Assembly (NCBI GenBank): GCA_050251615.1
Contig: JBFWMM010000001.1
Location: forward strand, 62,001-126,000
Length of the DNA: 64,000 nt
Reading direction: 5' to 3'
DNA from: Sedimentisphaera sp050251615
GTDB lineage: Bacteria > Planctomycetota > Phycisphaerae > Sedimentisphaerales > Sedimentisphaeraceae
Every line of letters begins with the position of its first letter. The stretch's first letter is position 1. Of the stretch, positions 7,493 to 17,118 are shown one piece after another. The notes under the pieces were generated by a model. The model saw only the letters and a list, made by a program, of their open reading frames with translations, was not told where the DNA came from and made no database searches. Both the position numbers and the translations under genes were made by a program.

Positions 7493-9655
7493 ATGTTTAA
7501 GAAACTTGCATTTGCTATTTTGCTGTCAGTTGTGGCGGCTGATTGTTTCGCGCTTTCCGAAAAGGACATGAGCGCGTATCTCTTTGCCTATTTCACCGGC
7601 AACGGCGCCGGCGAGGAGCAGATAAGATTCGCGCTCAGCGAAGACGGCTTCAACTACAAGGCGCTCAACTCCAACAACCCCGTCATCCGTTCGGAAGATA
7701 TTTCCACCTCAGGCGGCGTTCGCGACCCGCACATCCTCCGCGGCGAGGACGGCAAGACATTCTATATGGTTGCCACAGACCTCTACGTGCCTGATATGGG
7801 CTGGAGCAATTTCGCGATGGTTATGCTCAAAAGCACCGACCTTATCCACTGGACAAGCTCGATTGTGCATATACCCGACACATACCCCGAGCAGTTCGGC
7901 GATGTGTATCGCGTCTGGGCGCCGCAGACAATCTACGACCGCAAGGCGGGCAAGTATATGCTGTACTTCTCGATGAAGCAGGGCAACGCCCCCGACAAGA
8001 TTTACTACGCCTATGCCAACGAAGATTTTACCGCGCTGGAAGCCGCCCCAAAGCAGCTCTATTTCCCGCCCTCAGGCAGCAACAACAGGGCCTGCATCGA
8101 TGGCGATATAATCGAGAAGGGCGGCAGGTACTATCTGTTCCACAAGGCCGAAGACGGCAAGCCCGGCATAAAGCTCGCCATAAGCAACGAGCTGACAAGC
8201 GGCTATGAACTCTACAGCAACGAGCGTATGGACTGCTCCGGCAGCCCTGTGGAGGGCTCGGGCATCTTCAAGCTCAACGGCACCGAAGACTGGATTCTTA
8301 TGTACGATATGTACACCAGCGGCAGGTATCAGTTTACAAAGAGCAGCGACCTTCTGAATTTTGAGGTTATCGACAGCGATATTTCGATGGACTTTCACCC
8401 GCGCCACGGCACCGTTATGCCTGTTACCGCTGATGAATATGCCCGCCTGATGAGCAAATGGGGCACGATAAGCAACCTTGATGTAAAATCGAATTCCGAT
8501 AAGCTGCGCAGGCTCAATGTCGAGTTTGACGCTACCGCGCAGACTATGCGGCTTCCCGTTGTTCGCGGCACGGACATCTCCGCTTTCGACCCCGAGCTTA
8601 GCGCGGTTGGCGGTGTAGAAATCACGCCGAAGGGTGCCCGCGATTTTACCGAAGGCCCCGTAAGCTACACGCTCAGGAGCGGCTCGCGAAGCGTTGAGCT
8701 GATTGTAACGGTTGCCGTTGACGGCAACCCCGTCCTCAGCGGCTACTACGCCGACCCGGACATCATCTATGCCGAGAAGACCGGCCGCTACTACATCTAC
8801 CCCACGAGCGACGGCTTTGACGGCTGGTCGGGCACGTTCTTCAAGGCGTTCTCTTCAGCAGACCTCTCCGACTGGAAGGATGAGGGCGTAATTCTCGACC
8901 TCAAGAAAGATGTGAGCTGGGCAGATCGCAACGCATGGGCGCCCTGCATTATCGAAAAGAAACAGGCAGACGGCTCCTACAAGTATTACTACTACTTCAC
9001 CGCCGCGCAAAAGATCGGCGTTGCCACCTCTGACGACCCCGCCGGCCCCTTTACGGACAGCGGCAAGCCCATAGTTGATTTCAGGCCCGAAGGAGCAAGA
9101 GGCGGCCAGGAGATAGACCCTGATGTGTTCTACGACCCCGAGACAGGCAAGAACTATCTCTACTGGGGCAATGGCCATATGGCAGTGGCCGAGCTGAGCG
9201 ATGATATGCTCACAATCAAGCGCGACACAATCAAGCTGCTCCGCCCTGGCCGCACCTTCCGTGAGGGTACGCATGTACTTTATCGCAAAGGCAAATACTA
9301 CTTCCTCTGGAGCGAAGACGATACAAGAAGCGAGAATTACCGCGTTCGCTACGGCATCTCCGATTCGCCGCTTGGCCCGCTTACAATACCGCAGGACAAC
9401 CTCGTGATAGCAAAGGATGTTGACCGGAAGATCTACGCCACCGGCCACAACTCCACGATTCAGGTGCCAGGGAAAGATGAATGGTACATTGTTTATCATC
9501 GCTTTACGAGGCCCGAAGGAATCAGGATGAGCGGAGGCGCGGGCGGTTTCCACCGCGAAACCTGCATCGACAAGCTCGAATTTGACGAAGACGGCTTTAT
9601 CAAACGGAGCCACCCGACTCTGCACGGCATAGAATCCGTGGCAAACCCGAGATGA
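7493..9655 (+). CDS. Secreted protein with two GH43 modules
   Basis: A 720-residue secreted protein with a signal peptide (MFKKLAFAILLSVVAADCFA) and two GH43 beta-propellers in tandem. Module 1 (about 25-330) has D78 in GVRDPH as base, the Asp in CIDGDI and the Glu in PVEGSGIF. A linker with a small beta domain follows (about 335-410). Module 2 (about 415-710) has YYADPDII, EIDPDVFYDPE and REGTHVLY, supplying the same three acids. Both modules therefore look catalytically intact. Such proteins act on arabinoxylan or arabinan side chains, but the linkage is inferred only from the family. AACAGGGAATT precedes the ATG. It is probably co-regulated with the GH43 gene upstream, although repeats separate them. 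Confidence 0.9.
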   Translation: MFKKLAFAILLSVVAADCFALSEKDMSAYLFAYFTGNGAGEEQIRFALSEDGFNYKALNSNNPVIRSEDISTSGGVRDPHILRGEDGKTFYMVATDLYVPDMGWSNFAMVMLKSTDLIHWTSSIVHIPDTYPEQFGDVYRVWAPQTIYDRKAGKYMLYFSMKQGNAPDKIYYAYANEDFTALEAAPKQLYFPPSGSNNRACIDGDIIEKGGRYYLFHKAEDGKPGIKLAISNELTSGYELYSNERMDCSGSPVEGSGIFKLNGTEDWILMYDMYTSGRYQFTKSSDLLNFEVIDSDISMDFHPRHGTVMPVTADEYARLMSKWGTISNLDVKSNSDKLRRLNVEFDATAQTMRLPVVRGTDISAFDPELSAVGGVEITPKGARDFTEGPVSYTLRSGSRSVELIVTVAVDGNPVLSGYYADPDIIYAEKTGRYYIYPTSDGFDGWSGTFFKAFSSADLSDWKDEGVILDLKKDVSWADRNAWAPCIIEKKQADGSYKYYYYFTAAQKIGVATSDDPAGPFTDSGKPIVDFRPEGARGGQEIDPDVFYDPETGKNYLYWGNGHMAVAELSDDMLTIKRDTIKLLRPGRTFREGTHVLYRKGKYYFLWSEDDTRSENYRVRYGISDSPLGPLTIPQDNLVIAKDVDRKIYATGHNSTIQVPGKDEWYIVYHRFTRPEGIRMSGGAGGFHRETCIDKLEFDEDGFIKRSHPTLHGIESVANPR

Positions 9656-10237
9656 AATTAGAATGTTACGTAAATGCCAATCGGGCCGGCAAACAGAGCC
9701 GCGATTGGAAGCTTTGCAAGCGTATGGAGCGGATGGTAACGGTTACGCAGTGATTGTACACCGCGCTTGAGGCGCTACGTTGAGACATCGCTGGAATATA
9801 AGCGCGAGTGGATTATTTGCAACGTGTCGAAAAAATGACACGAATCAAAATATCCCATTGTGAAAAAATGAGTCTTGCGCTAAAAAACATTTGCAATGGC
9901 TTATTATTATGCTAAACTGAAACTTTGTGGATTGGAGAGCTGTCAGGTTCGCATGGATGTGGCGGATGTGAATGGTTATTAAAAGGGTAGATTGTTGTAC
10001 TATCTTGAAAGTGTAATATCAAATTGTTGGCTTGCCGGTATTAATTTTCGGCAATACGTGAAATCTTTTCGCGCCCGTTATTTCCTCGCCCTTAAATCTT
10101 TACCGCAAACCTTGTTCGCCCCATTTCAATTTACCTCCCCGAAAACAGACTGCGGTCAAACTGCGTCTGCTGTTTATGATTGTAACTCTAACGTGGTTAG
10201 ATGTGTATTTTAATGTTCTATTGTTAGGAGTCTTTTT
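9656..10237. other. 582-bp leader and intergenic region before the LamG pair
   Basis: It starts with a fragment of the dispersed repeat (TACGTAAATGCCAATCGG near 9667) and then carries a possible promoter: TTGCAA 9891-9896, 16-bp spacer, TAAACT 9913-9918. That would give a leader of about 310 nt before the first LamG gene. The 73-codon frame at 9992-10213 has no ribosome-binding site or recognisable domain and is not called. Confidence 0.4.
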
Positions 10238-12568
10238 ATGAAAAAGCACTATGTATTTCTAACAGCCATCTTCTGCGCAGGGCTTGTTTGCTCGGCAGCA
10301 ATGGCGGACAGCCTGGCCTGGTGGCGCTTCGAGGATGGCGTTGCAGGCGAGGCGGTCGTACACAACGCAGCAGACGGCGTTTGGTGCCTCGGCGACGTTG
10401 TTGATCAGACGGGGAACGGCAATGACCTTTCTCCCTGGAACTCAGACAACTACGGCTACAGGGCAACTGTTTGTTCTGAGTATATGCCCGTAGGCGGCAA
10501 GAACGCCCTTTCTGTCAAGAATCTTGGCACCGGCCCTGCTATGGAATGCTCTTCCGAGAGCATGAGCACTATGCAGCCTCTGGCCTGGACTCTTGAAATC
10601 AGCTTCAAGCTGGAAAACAACGGCTGGAAGACCTTTATCGGCCGTGATGGCGATGATGTCGTCGGCGACAACGCCATGGTATTCTTCCAGGTTCGCGGCG
10701 ATCTGGGGCCGAACCAGCTCGCTATCAAGTATTGTGATGTCGGCGGATATATGCACAATGCTCAGACAGACACCGGCGTTGAAATCTACGACGGCTTCAA
10801 CTTCTCAGAAGATAACGAGGGCGAAACCGCAAGATGGTACAGCGCTGTTGCGACATGCGACGGCACATGGCTGCGCCTCTACGGCATGCAGTATGGCGAT
10901 GCGACAGAATACACTCTGCTCGCTGAAACCGATGTTACGCTTTCCGGCAGCCCCGACCTTCGCCTGAACAACGGCTCTACAGGCCGCAGCGATGCCGGCG
11001 ACTGGCAGCCAGGTGAGTGGTCAGTAGGCCGCGGCCTCTGGGGCGGCGGACACGTTGACCGCGCTTACGGTTTTGTCGATGAAATCCGCATCAGCGATGC
11101 GGCTCTTATCCCCGCACAGTTCCTCACAGGCGGCGGTGCATACAACCACTCAGTTGAGCAGGAATCTGATCTGGTCAACCAGGATGTTGACGTTGTCCTT
11201 TCCTGGAACGCAGGCCAGGACCCCGCGGGCGTTGCAAATGTAAACCCCGCAATCGTAAACCAGCATGTATTCGTAGCTGACGCTACCGACCCGAACCTCC
11301 CGTTCCTCTACGTCGGTTCTACAAACGCAGACCCGGGCGATGTGGCAGCTTCCTCAATCAGCTTCAATGTTGACTTCGACAAGACATACAAAGTATGTAT
11401 CCTCGAAGAAGTAGGCGGCCTCGCCGTTACTCCCGAAGTTGGCGTAACAAACATTGATGAAGTTGCAGACGGCAACATAACAAGCCTTGTTTACACATTC
11501 GATGCGACTCCTTCAGTTCCCGTTATAACTGCCAACCCCGCAGGCGTTCTCGCTGAGATGGACGGCACAGCTGAATACACAGTGGACTATATAAGCGTAA
11601 CAACTCCCACAGTCCAGTGGTACAGCAGTGCTGACAACCTCAACGACACAGTTGATGATGACGTTGCTCTGACAACGGGCGATACGCTCACGCTTTCAGC
11701 CGTAACAGCTGCCGACGAAGCTTTCTACTACGCGACAGTTACCAACGAGAGCGGCGTTACCGCAACATCTGCTCCGGCATACCTCGAAGTTAAGAGGCTC
11801 GTTTCTCATTACAGCTTCGATGACAACACCGAAAGCGGAACCATCACAGACCTGACAGGCTATGCAAACGGTACCGTTACAAACGACGCGGACCCGAACA
11901 TTATTACAATCGCCTATGAGGCAACCGCAGACGGCTATGCCGCATCATTTGTTCCAGATACAGGTACTTATGTATCTGTTCCGAGAATGGTTCAAAACTC
12001 AATGACAATCGAAGCATGGGTTAAGACTTCTACCGGCGCTATGTGGGACTGGTGGAACGGTCGCGGCATCCTTGACGGCGAAATGCCCGGCGATGTAGCA
12101 GACTTCGGCGTTGCTCTGGCACATTACGACAAGTTCGTTTACGGCGTTTTCAGCAACCAGCTTGCTTCTACAACCGTTATCACAGACGGCGAATGGCACT
12201 ACTGCGTTGCAACGCGTGACTCATTCACAGGTGATTGCGCTGTTTACGTTGACGGTGTTCAGGAAGCAACTGCAACTAACCCGACTGTTGCGCTTACTGT
12301 ACCCGAAACACTTAGCATCGGAGACATTCTTTCCGGTGGCAATATCTTCGACGGTCAGATTGACGACATCAAGGTTTCAAACTATCCGCTTACAGAGATG
12401 GAAATTGCACAGATTTATTCAGATGCAACCGGCGAGTCTGTATGTGTTACATCGAACAGGCCTGAAGCTCTTTACGACAAGAACGGCGACTGTGTTGTCG
12501 GTCTGGCGGACTTCGCAGTCTTTGCGACAGGTTGGCTTGACTGCGGCATTTACCCTGATTGCCTGTAA
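10238..12568 (+). CDS. Secreted LamG / Ig-like / LamG protein with dockerin-like tail (paralog 1)
   Basis: A 776-residue secreted protein. In order it has a signal peptide (MKKHYVFLTAIFCAGLVCSA), a concanavalin A-like LamG domain (about 25-290, beginning LAWWRFEDG), a beta-rich linker, an Ig-like domain (about 425-515, ending SAPAYLEVKRLVSHYSF), a second LamG domain (about 515-730) and a short C-terminal EF-hand-like repeat (DKNGDCVVGLADFAVF) followed by WLDCGIYPDC. No catalytic domain is visible, so it probably binds carbohydrate or protein at the surface or outside the cell. AGGAG at 10226-10230 precedes ATG. The next gene is a tandem duplicate. Codon use is regular, as expected for a well-expressed protein. 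Confidence 0.85.
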   Translation: MKKHYVFLTAIFCAGLVCSAAMADSLAWWRFEDGVAGEAVVHNAADGVWCLGDVVDQTGNGNDLSPWNSDNYGYRATVCSEYMPVGGKNALSVKNLGTGPAMECSSESMSTMQPLAWTLEISFKLENNGWKTFIGRDGDDVVGDNAMVFFQVRGDLGPNQLAIKYCDVGGYMHNAQTDTGVEIYDGFNFSEDNEGETARWYSAVATCDGTWLRLYGMQYGDATEYTLLAETDVTLSGSPDLRLNNGSTGRSDAGDWQPGEWSVGRGLWGGGHVDRAYGFVDEIRISDAALIPAQFLTGGGAYNHSVEQESDLVNQDVDVVLSWNAGQDPAGVANVNPAIVNQHVFVADATDPNLPFLYVGSTNADPGDVAASSISFNVDFDKTYKVCILEEVGGLAVTPEVGVTNIDEVADGNITSLVYTFDATPSVPVITANPAGVLAEMDGTAEYTVDYISVTTPTVQWYSSADNLNDTVDDDVALTTGDTLTLSAVTAADEAFYYATVTNESGVTATSAPAYLEVKRLVSHYSFDDNTESGTITDLTGYANGTVTNDADPNIITIAYEATADGYAASFVPDTGTYVSVPRMVQNSMTIEAWVKTSTGAMWDWWNGRGILDGEMPGDVADFGVALAHYDKFVYGVFSNQLASTTVITDGEWHYCVATRDSFTGDCAVYVDGVQEATATNPTVALTVPETLSIGDILSGGNIFDGQIDDIKVSNYPLTEMEIAQIYSDATGESVCVTSNRPEALYDKNGDCVVGLADFAVFATGWLDCGIYPDCL

Positions 12569-12613
12569 GAGAAGTTGGTATTGATTGATAATAAAATTAA
12601 CAAGGAGTCTCTT

Positions 12614-14947
12614 ATGAGAAAACATTATATCTTTGCAATGCTCCTGGTCGCGGCGGTGCTGTGCCAGGTTGCTACAGCAGACACGCTTGCATGGTGGCGC
12701 TTTGAAGACGGCGTAGCAGGCGAACAGGTTGACCACCTCAGCGACGTAAATGGCGCATACACCTATGATATTCAGGACGTTTCCGGCAACGGCAACCACC
12801 TCGCAGTCTGGGCTGACGGTACTTATGGCTACAGGGATAATGTAGCCTGGAGCAACTATCAGAACGCTGTCGGCGCAAACACGCTTTGCGTCAAGAACAC
12901 TGACGGCGGCCCTGCAGCCTGGTGTGGAAATGATGCCCTGCAGAACCTTCAGCCACTTGCCTGGACGATTGAAGTAACATTCAAGATGGAAAACGGTGGG
13001 TTTAAGACTTTAATCGGCCGTGATGCGCAGAATGTTAATACCAACGGTGGTGACGGTAACGATCTTAATTGTTCAGCGCTTTATCTTCAGAAAGTTGATT
13101 ACACAGGCGACAACCGCCTTGCAATCAAGTTCTGCGATGTTACAGGCGTATGGCACGAGGCATGCAGCCCCAACCCCGAGTATGTTGGTTTCGACTTCAA
13201 CCCGGACCCTGACGGCGAGCTTGCGCCATGGTACTCTCTCGCTGCTACTTCAGACGGCACCATCCTCTCTCTGTACATCATGGAGATTGGCGTTGATAAT
13301 GGATACCGCCTGATCGCTCAGAGGGACATGACCGGCAGCAGTGAAGACACAAGACTCACCAACGGCCAGAGAAGCGGCTTTGACGGCAGCGACTGGGATC
13401 CCGGTGATTTCAGCGTTGGCCGCGGCCTCTACGGCGGCGGACACGGCGACCGCGCTTACGGCTATATTGACGAAGTACGTATCAGCGATGTCGCTCTTGC
13501 GCCGAATGAGCTGCTCAGCGCAGGCTACAGCGGCGCGTACAACTTCAGCACAGACCAGAACGCTGATATGGTCAATGTTGACGTTGACGTTGTTGTAAAC
13601 TGGACTCCCGCACAGGAGCCCGGTGTAGGCGGCGTTAACCCGAACGTTACCGAACAGTATGTATTCGCTTCTGCTTCAACAGACCCGAACCTCTACTATG
13701 TCGGCACAACGGACGTTGCCACATCTTCAATTGCTATGGATCTCCCGTTCGACTCAGCTTATCAGGTTGTAGTTGCTTCGGCAGTTTCAGGCTACGAGCA
13801 GACATTCACTTCTGCCAGCACAATTGCTGACGTAGCGGCTGAAAATATCGTTGCTGTGCCTTATGTGTTTGATGTGATGGCTTCAGTTCCTATTGTTACA
13901 GAAGACCCTGAAAACCTTCTCGCGGAGATGGATGCTCAGGCAGATTTCACAGTGGGCTATCAGAGCGTAACAGAGGCAACCGTTGCATGGTTTAAGTCAA
14001 CCGATGACCTCAACAACACGCCTGATGACGATGTTTCAGTTGGTTCCGGTGATACTCTCACAATTGCGGCTGCAACACCGGCTGATGAAGGCTTCTACTA
14101 CGCGGTAGTAAGCAACGAAAGCGGCACAGACGCAACAAGCGGAACGGCCTGGCTTGAGGTTAAGAGGCTTGTAGCATGGTATCCGTTTGATGACACCACA
14201 GAGCTTCTCGCCATCACAGATATGGCCGGTGATAATGATGGAACGGTTGTAAGGACATCTGATCCGAACAACCCCGTTATTACTTATGAGCCCACAGCAG
14301 ACGGCAATGCCGTTTCGTTCGCTCTCACTAACCAGACCTGCATTGATGTTCCGAGAATGGTTCAGAACTCATTCTCGTTCGAGATTTGGGTTAAGACAAC
14401 CGCTACCGCCAACACCGGCGGCTGGTGGGATGGCATGGGCCTTGTTGACGGCGAAATGCCCGGCTGGGTTGCCGACTTCGGTTCTTCACTGCTCGGCAGC
14501 AAGTTTGCTTTCGGCGCAGCTGACGGCAATACATTGAGGTCTTCTACAGACATCAATGATGGCCAGTGGCACTACTGCGTTGGTACACGCGACTATGAAA
14601 CAGGTGATATTCACCTCTACGTTGACGGTTCTCAGGAAGCACAGGTACTCAACGCAAGGGCCGGACAGACTCTTGCAGACCCGACGGCCCTGCGCATTGG
14701 TAAGATCCTCAATGGCGGGTACTACTTCGATGGCCAGATAGATGACATTAAGATCTCCAACTTTGCACTTACCGACCTCGATGTTGCTACGGCATATAAC
14801 GAAGCAACAGGCGAGTCTGTATGTCTGACATCAAGCAAGCCTGAAGCAGGCTTCGATCTCAACGATGACTGCGTTGTTGACGCCTATGACCTTGCGATCT
14901 TCGCAGCAGAGTGGCTTGATTGCGGTCTCTACCCCGACTGCGAATAA
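12614..14947 (+). CDS. Secreted LamG / Ig-like / LamG protein with dockerin-like tail (paralog 2)
   Basis: A 777-residue paralog of the preceding gene with the same domain order: signal peptide (MRKHYIFAMLLVAAVLCQVA), LamG (begins LAWWRFEDG), linker, Ig-like domain (ends GTAWLEVKRLVAWYPF), second LamG, and tail DLNDDCVVDAYDLAIF plus WLDCGLYPDC. The duplication includes the leader: both genes have GGAGTCT a few bases before the start. The frame is open from a TTG at 12575, but ATG 12614 with AAGGAG at 12602-12607 starts the signal peptide. The gap after paralog 1 is 45 bp, so the two are probably co-transcribed, and a strong terminator follows. No enzymatic motif was recognised. Confidence 0.86.
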   Translation: MRKHYIFAMLLVAAVLCQVATADTLAWWRFEDGVAGEQVDHLSDVNGAYTYDIQDVSGNGNHLAVWADGTYGYRDNVAWSNYQNAVGANTLCVKNTDGGPAAWCGNDALQNLQPLAWTIEVTFKMENGGFKTLIGRDAQNVNTNGGDGNDLNCSALYLQKVDYTGDNRLAIKFCDVTGVWHEACSPNPEYVGFDFNPDPDGELAPWYSLAATSDGTILSLYIMEIGVDNGYRLIAQRDMTGSSEDTRLTNGQRSGFDGSDWDPGDFSVGRGLYGGGHGDRAYGYIDEVRISDVALAPNELLSAGYSGAYNFSTDQNADMVNVDVDVVVNWTPAQEPGVGGVNPNVTEQYVFASASTDPNLYYVGTTDVATSSIAMDLPFDSAYQVVVASAVSGYEQTFTSASTIADVAAENIVAVPYVFDVMASVPIVTEDPENLLAEMDAQADFTVGYQSVTEATVAWFKSTDDLNNTPDDDVSVGSGDTLTIAAATPADEGFYYAVVSNESGTDATSGTAWLEVKRLVAWYPFDDTTELLAITDMAGDNDGTVVRTSDPNNPVITYEPTADGNAVSFALTNQTCIDVPRMVQNSFSFEIWVKTTATANTGGWWDGMGLVDGEMPGWVADFGSSLLGSKFAFGAADGNTLRSSTDINDGQWHYCVGTRDYETGDIHLYVDGSQEAQVLNARAGQTLADPTALRIGKILNGGYYFDGQIDDIKISNFALTDLDVATAYNEATGESVCLTSSKPEAGFDLNDDCVVDAYDLAIFAAEWLDCGLYPDCE

Positions 14948-14993
14948 TCGCGAGAACTCGGCTTTATAAAGCCTTGCATTACTAAATGCTACA

Positions 14994-15032
14994 GCAGGCA
15001 GCGGCTTCGGTCGTTGCCTGCTTCTTTTTTTT
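14994..15032 (+). terminator. Strong rho-independent terminator after the LamG pair
   Basis: GCAGGCAGCGG pairs with TCGTTGCCTGC (two G-T pairs) around a C(UUCG)G tetraloop, followed by CTTCTTTTTTTT. It lies 46 bp past the stop of the second LamG gene and closes that operon. Confidence 0.92.
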
Positions 15033-15046
15033 AACGCATGCCCGCT

Positions 15047-15142
15047 AATGCCGGTGAAGTCAAACCGAAACAGCGCCATTGCGCAAGCAATGCGAAAAAA
15101 AACTTACGCAAACGCCAATCAATGCCGGTGAAGTCAAACCGA
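15047..15142 (+). repeat. Dispersed repeat, double unit
   Basis: AATGCCGGTGAAGTCAAACC occurs at 15047-15066 and again at 15121-15140. Between them is GCGCCATTGCGCAAGCAATG (15073-15092), containing a perfect CATTGC-GCAA-GCAATG hairpin. This matches the first module of the composite repeat and the unit at 7386-7443. The rest of the gap (15143-15278) shows nothing recognisable. Confidence 0.8.
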
Positions 15143-15278
15143 CATTTAGGGGCTCGGGTTCATCGCGCCCAAAGCGATTGCGCAATTTACAATCCGCTCC
15201 ATACGTTCGCCACAGCTCGCTACTGTCGCGGTTCTGATTGTCATTCCAACGCGCAATATGGCTTGTAAAATACAGCCC

Positions 15279-16554
15279 CTACTTTACTTCCGGCAGTTCG
15301 CTGAAGCTGGTGGTATATCTGCGTGAGAGGTGATTCGCCTGAGTGCGCCAGGGGCGTTGTATTCCCTCTGCGGCCCAGAAAACGCCGGCGCCCGTGGAGC
15401 TGTTTATCTTGTCTATCGCACTCATCAGTCTTTTGCTCGGGGCGTGGTCCGTCTGCGAAAAGAGGCTTCTCTGCACTCTCGTTTCGGGGCAGAGGTTGTT
15501 CAAAAGCACGCCGGCTTTTTTGTATCTGTATCCCTTACGGTATATGCCCGCCAGGAGCTTGAGCGCCTGTTTGACTATGAGCATGCTGTCAGATGTCTTT
15601 TCCTCGAACTCCGCGGCCGCGCTTGCAATCAGGGGGCTTGATATGTGGCGGCTTGTGGATATATATACGGTCAACAGGCCCGCGGCGCGCTTTTCCTCAC
15701 GCAGCTTCTCCGCCGCCCTCGACGCATACATAGCAACGGCCTGCTCAAGCCCAGAAAGCTCCGTTACGCTTTCGCCGAAGGTGCGTGAGACGGTGATACT
15801 CTTTCTTGCCGGCGGGTTCCTGTCGAGCGCATAGCAAGCTNNNNNNNNNNNNNNNNNNNNNNNNNNNNNNNNNNNNNNNNNNNNNNNNNNNNNNNNNNNN
15901 NNNNNNNNNNNNNNNNNNNNNNNNNNNNNNNNNNNNNNNNGCAAGCTGCGCGGCGGTGGTTATGCCGTGTGAATTGAGGCGCGCTGAGATTCTCCTCCCC
16001 ACTCCCCACACCTCTCCCACAGGCACGTTTTGCAGGTTTTCGCGAACGCTACCGGCATCTGCAAGCAAGAAGACTCCGCCGGTCTGCGGGTGTGTTTTGG
16101 CGTGGTGGGAAGCGAGCTTGGCGAGTGTTTTTGTGCGGGCCAGGCCAACCGAGACGGGGATTCCCGTCCATTTGTAAACGGTTTTCCTCATCTCTCTCGC
16201 AATCTGTTCGGCATCTTCGGGCTCTCCGCCAAGCGCGAGAAAGGCCTCGTCTATCGAATAGACCTCCATCTGCGGCGAGAACGAGGCAAGCACGTTCATT
16301 ACACGGGAGGACATATCTGCGTAAAGGGTGTAGTTGGAGCTGAATATGGCGGCATTGTGCCGTTGTAATAGCGCGCGCTGCTCGAAGTACGGGGCGCCCA
16401 TAGGCACGCCCAGCGCCTTGGCTTCAGCCGAGCGCGAGACAATGCAGCCGTCGTTGTTGCTCAGAATCACGACGGGCCTGCCCTCAAGAGAGGGGGCGAA
16501 TACCCGCTCGCAGGAGACGTAGAAGTTGTTGCAGTCAACGAGTGCTGTCAGCAT
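15279..16554 (-). CDS. umuC: DNA polymerase V catalytic subunit UmuC, interrupted by an assembly gap
   Basis: Y-family translesion polymerase. The N-terminal 204 residues (16554-15941) carry the palm and fingers: D7 in VDCNNFY, and D102 and E103 in YSIDEAF are the metal ligands, with LARTKTLAKLASHHAK following. The C-terminal 187 codons (15840-15279) carry the little-finger part (SRTFGESVTEL...RYKKAGVLL...LSRRYTT). The 100 N between them break the reading frame only because the placeholder length is not a multiple of three. By comparison with E. coli UmuC (422 residues) roughly 30 residues are missing. GGAGG just before ATG lies inside the end of umuD, 12 bp upstream, so the pair is an operon. 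Confidence 0.93.
15841..15940. other. Assembly gap of 100 N inside umuC
   Basis: A run of 100 N, a standard scaffold placeholder. Both flanks carry GCAAGCT (15834-15840 and 15941-15947). The protein reading requires the real missing length to be a multiple of three, about 80-100 bp. Confidence 0.98.
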
Positions 16555-16566
16555 TTGGAGCCTCCG

Positions 16567-16998
16567 TCAGAGCGCATGGATTACGTTCGTTACCACGCCC
16601 CAGATAGCGAAATCCTCCTGCCCGCTCACGTCAATCGGCTTGTAGCGCTCATTCTCGCTGGCCAGCGATACATGGCTACCCTTTATGCGGATTCTCTTTA
16701 CCATCAGCTCTCCGTCAAGCGCCGCTATTACCACGCTACCGTTTTTTGCATCGAGGGAACGGTCAACGATGAGCATATCGCCAGTGAAAATGCCGGCGCC
16801 TGTCATTGATTCACCACTCACGCGCACGAAGTATGTCGCGGCGGGATTTTTTACGAGATATTTATTGAGGTCGAGGCTGGATTCCTCGTAGTCGGCGGCG
16901 GGGGAGGGAAAGCCCGCCGGCACATTCCCCTCGAACAGCGGCAGGGCGACCGCCTCCACATCTTGCGGGTTGAAGATATTTTCTGCTTTTGTTTCCAT
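16567..16998 (-). CDS. umuD: UmuD, self-cleaving SOS mutagenesis protein
   Basis: S24-family (LexA-like) protease domain protein of 143 residues, close to the usual 139. The nucleophile is S64 in VSGESM and the general base is K101 in LMVKRI. The self-cleavage site should be A28-G29 in PAGFPSPAADY, the position of C24-G25 in E. coli UmuD. After RecA-stimulated cleavage UmuD' joins UmuC to form polymerase V. Upstream on the minus strand is TATAAT about 10 bp before the ATG, but no convincing -35 element and no recognisable LexA box. It lies 12 bp before umuC. Confidence 0.92.
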   Translation of the reverse strand: METKAENIFNPQDVEAVALPLFEGNVPAGFPSPAADYEESSLDLNKYLVKNPAATYFVRVSGESMTGAGIFTGDMLIVDRSLDAKNGSVVIAALDGELMVKRIRIKGSHVSLASENERYKPIDVSGQEDFAIWGVVTNVIHAL

Positions 16999-17118
16999 GC
17001 CGTTAATTATAGCATAGAGCCGGAAAAGAAAAAGCCTGCCGACGAGAGACCGCGAACTTATATTTACTCCGGAATCAGGGTATTTGTAACAGCACGTTTG
17101 TGATATGCAGGCAGGGGG

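Noticed and set aside
8855..9625. Minus-strand frame of 256 codons opposite the tandem GH43 gene
   Set aside because: It is a shadow frame inside an intact GH43 module.
9992..10213. 73-codon frame before the first LamG gene
   Set aside because: No ribosome-binding site, composition like noncoding DNA, no motif; it lies in the probable leader.
15279..16554. Two separate genes or a frameshifted pseudogene for UmuC
   Set aside because: The break coincides exactly with the N-run, and both halves align end to end with one UmuC protein.
16999..17118. LexA/SOS box upstream of umuD
   Set aside because: Neither the CTGT-N8-ACAG nor the GAAC-N4-GTTC type is present. Planctomycete LexA sites may differ, so SOS control is left open.
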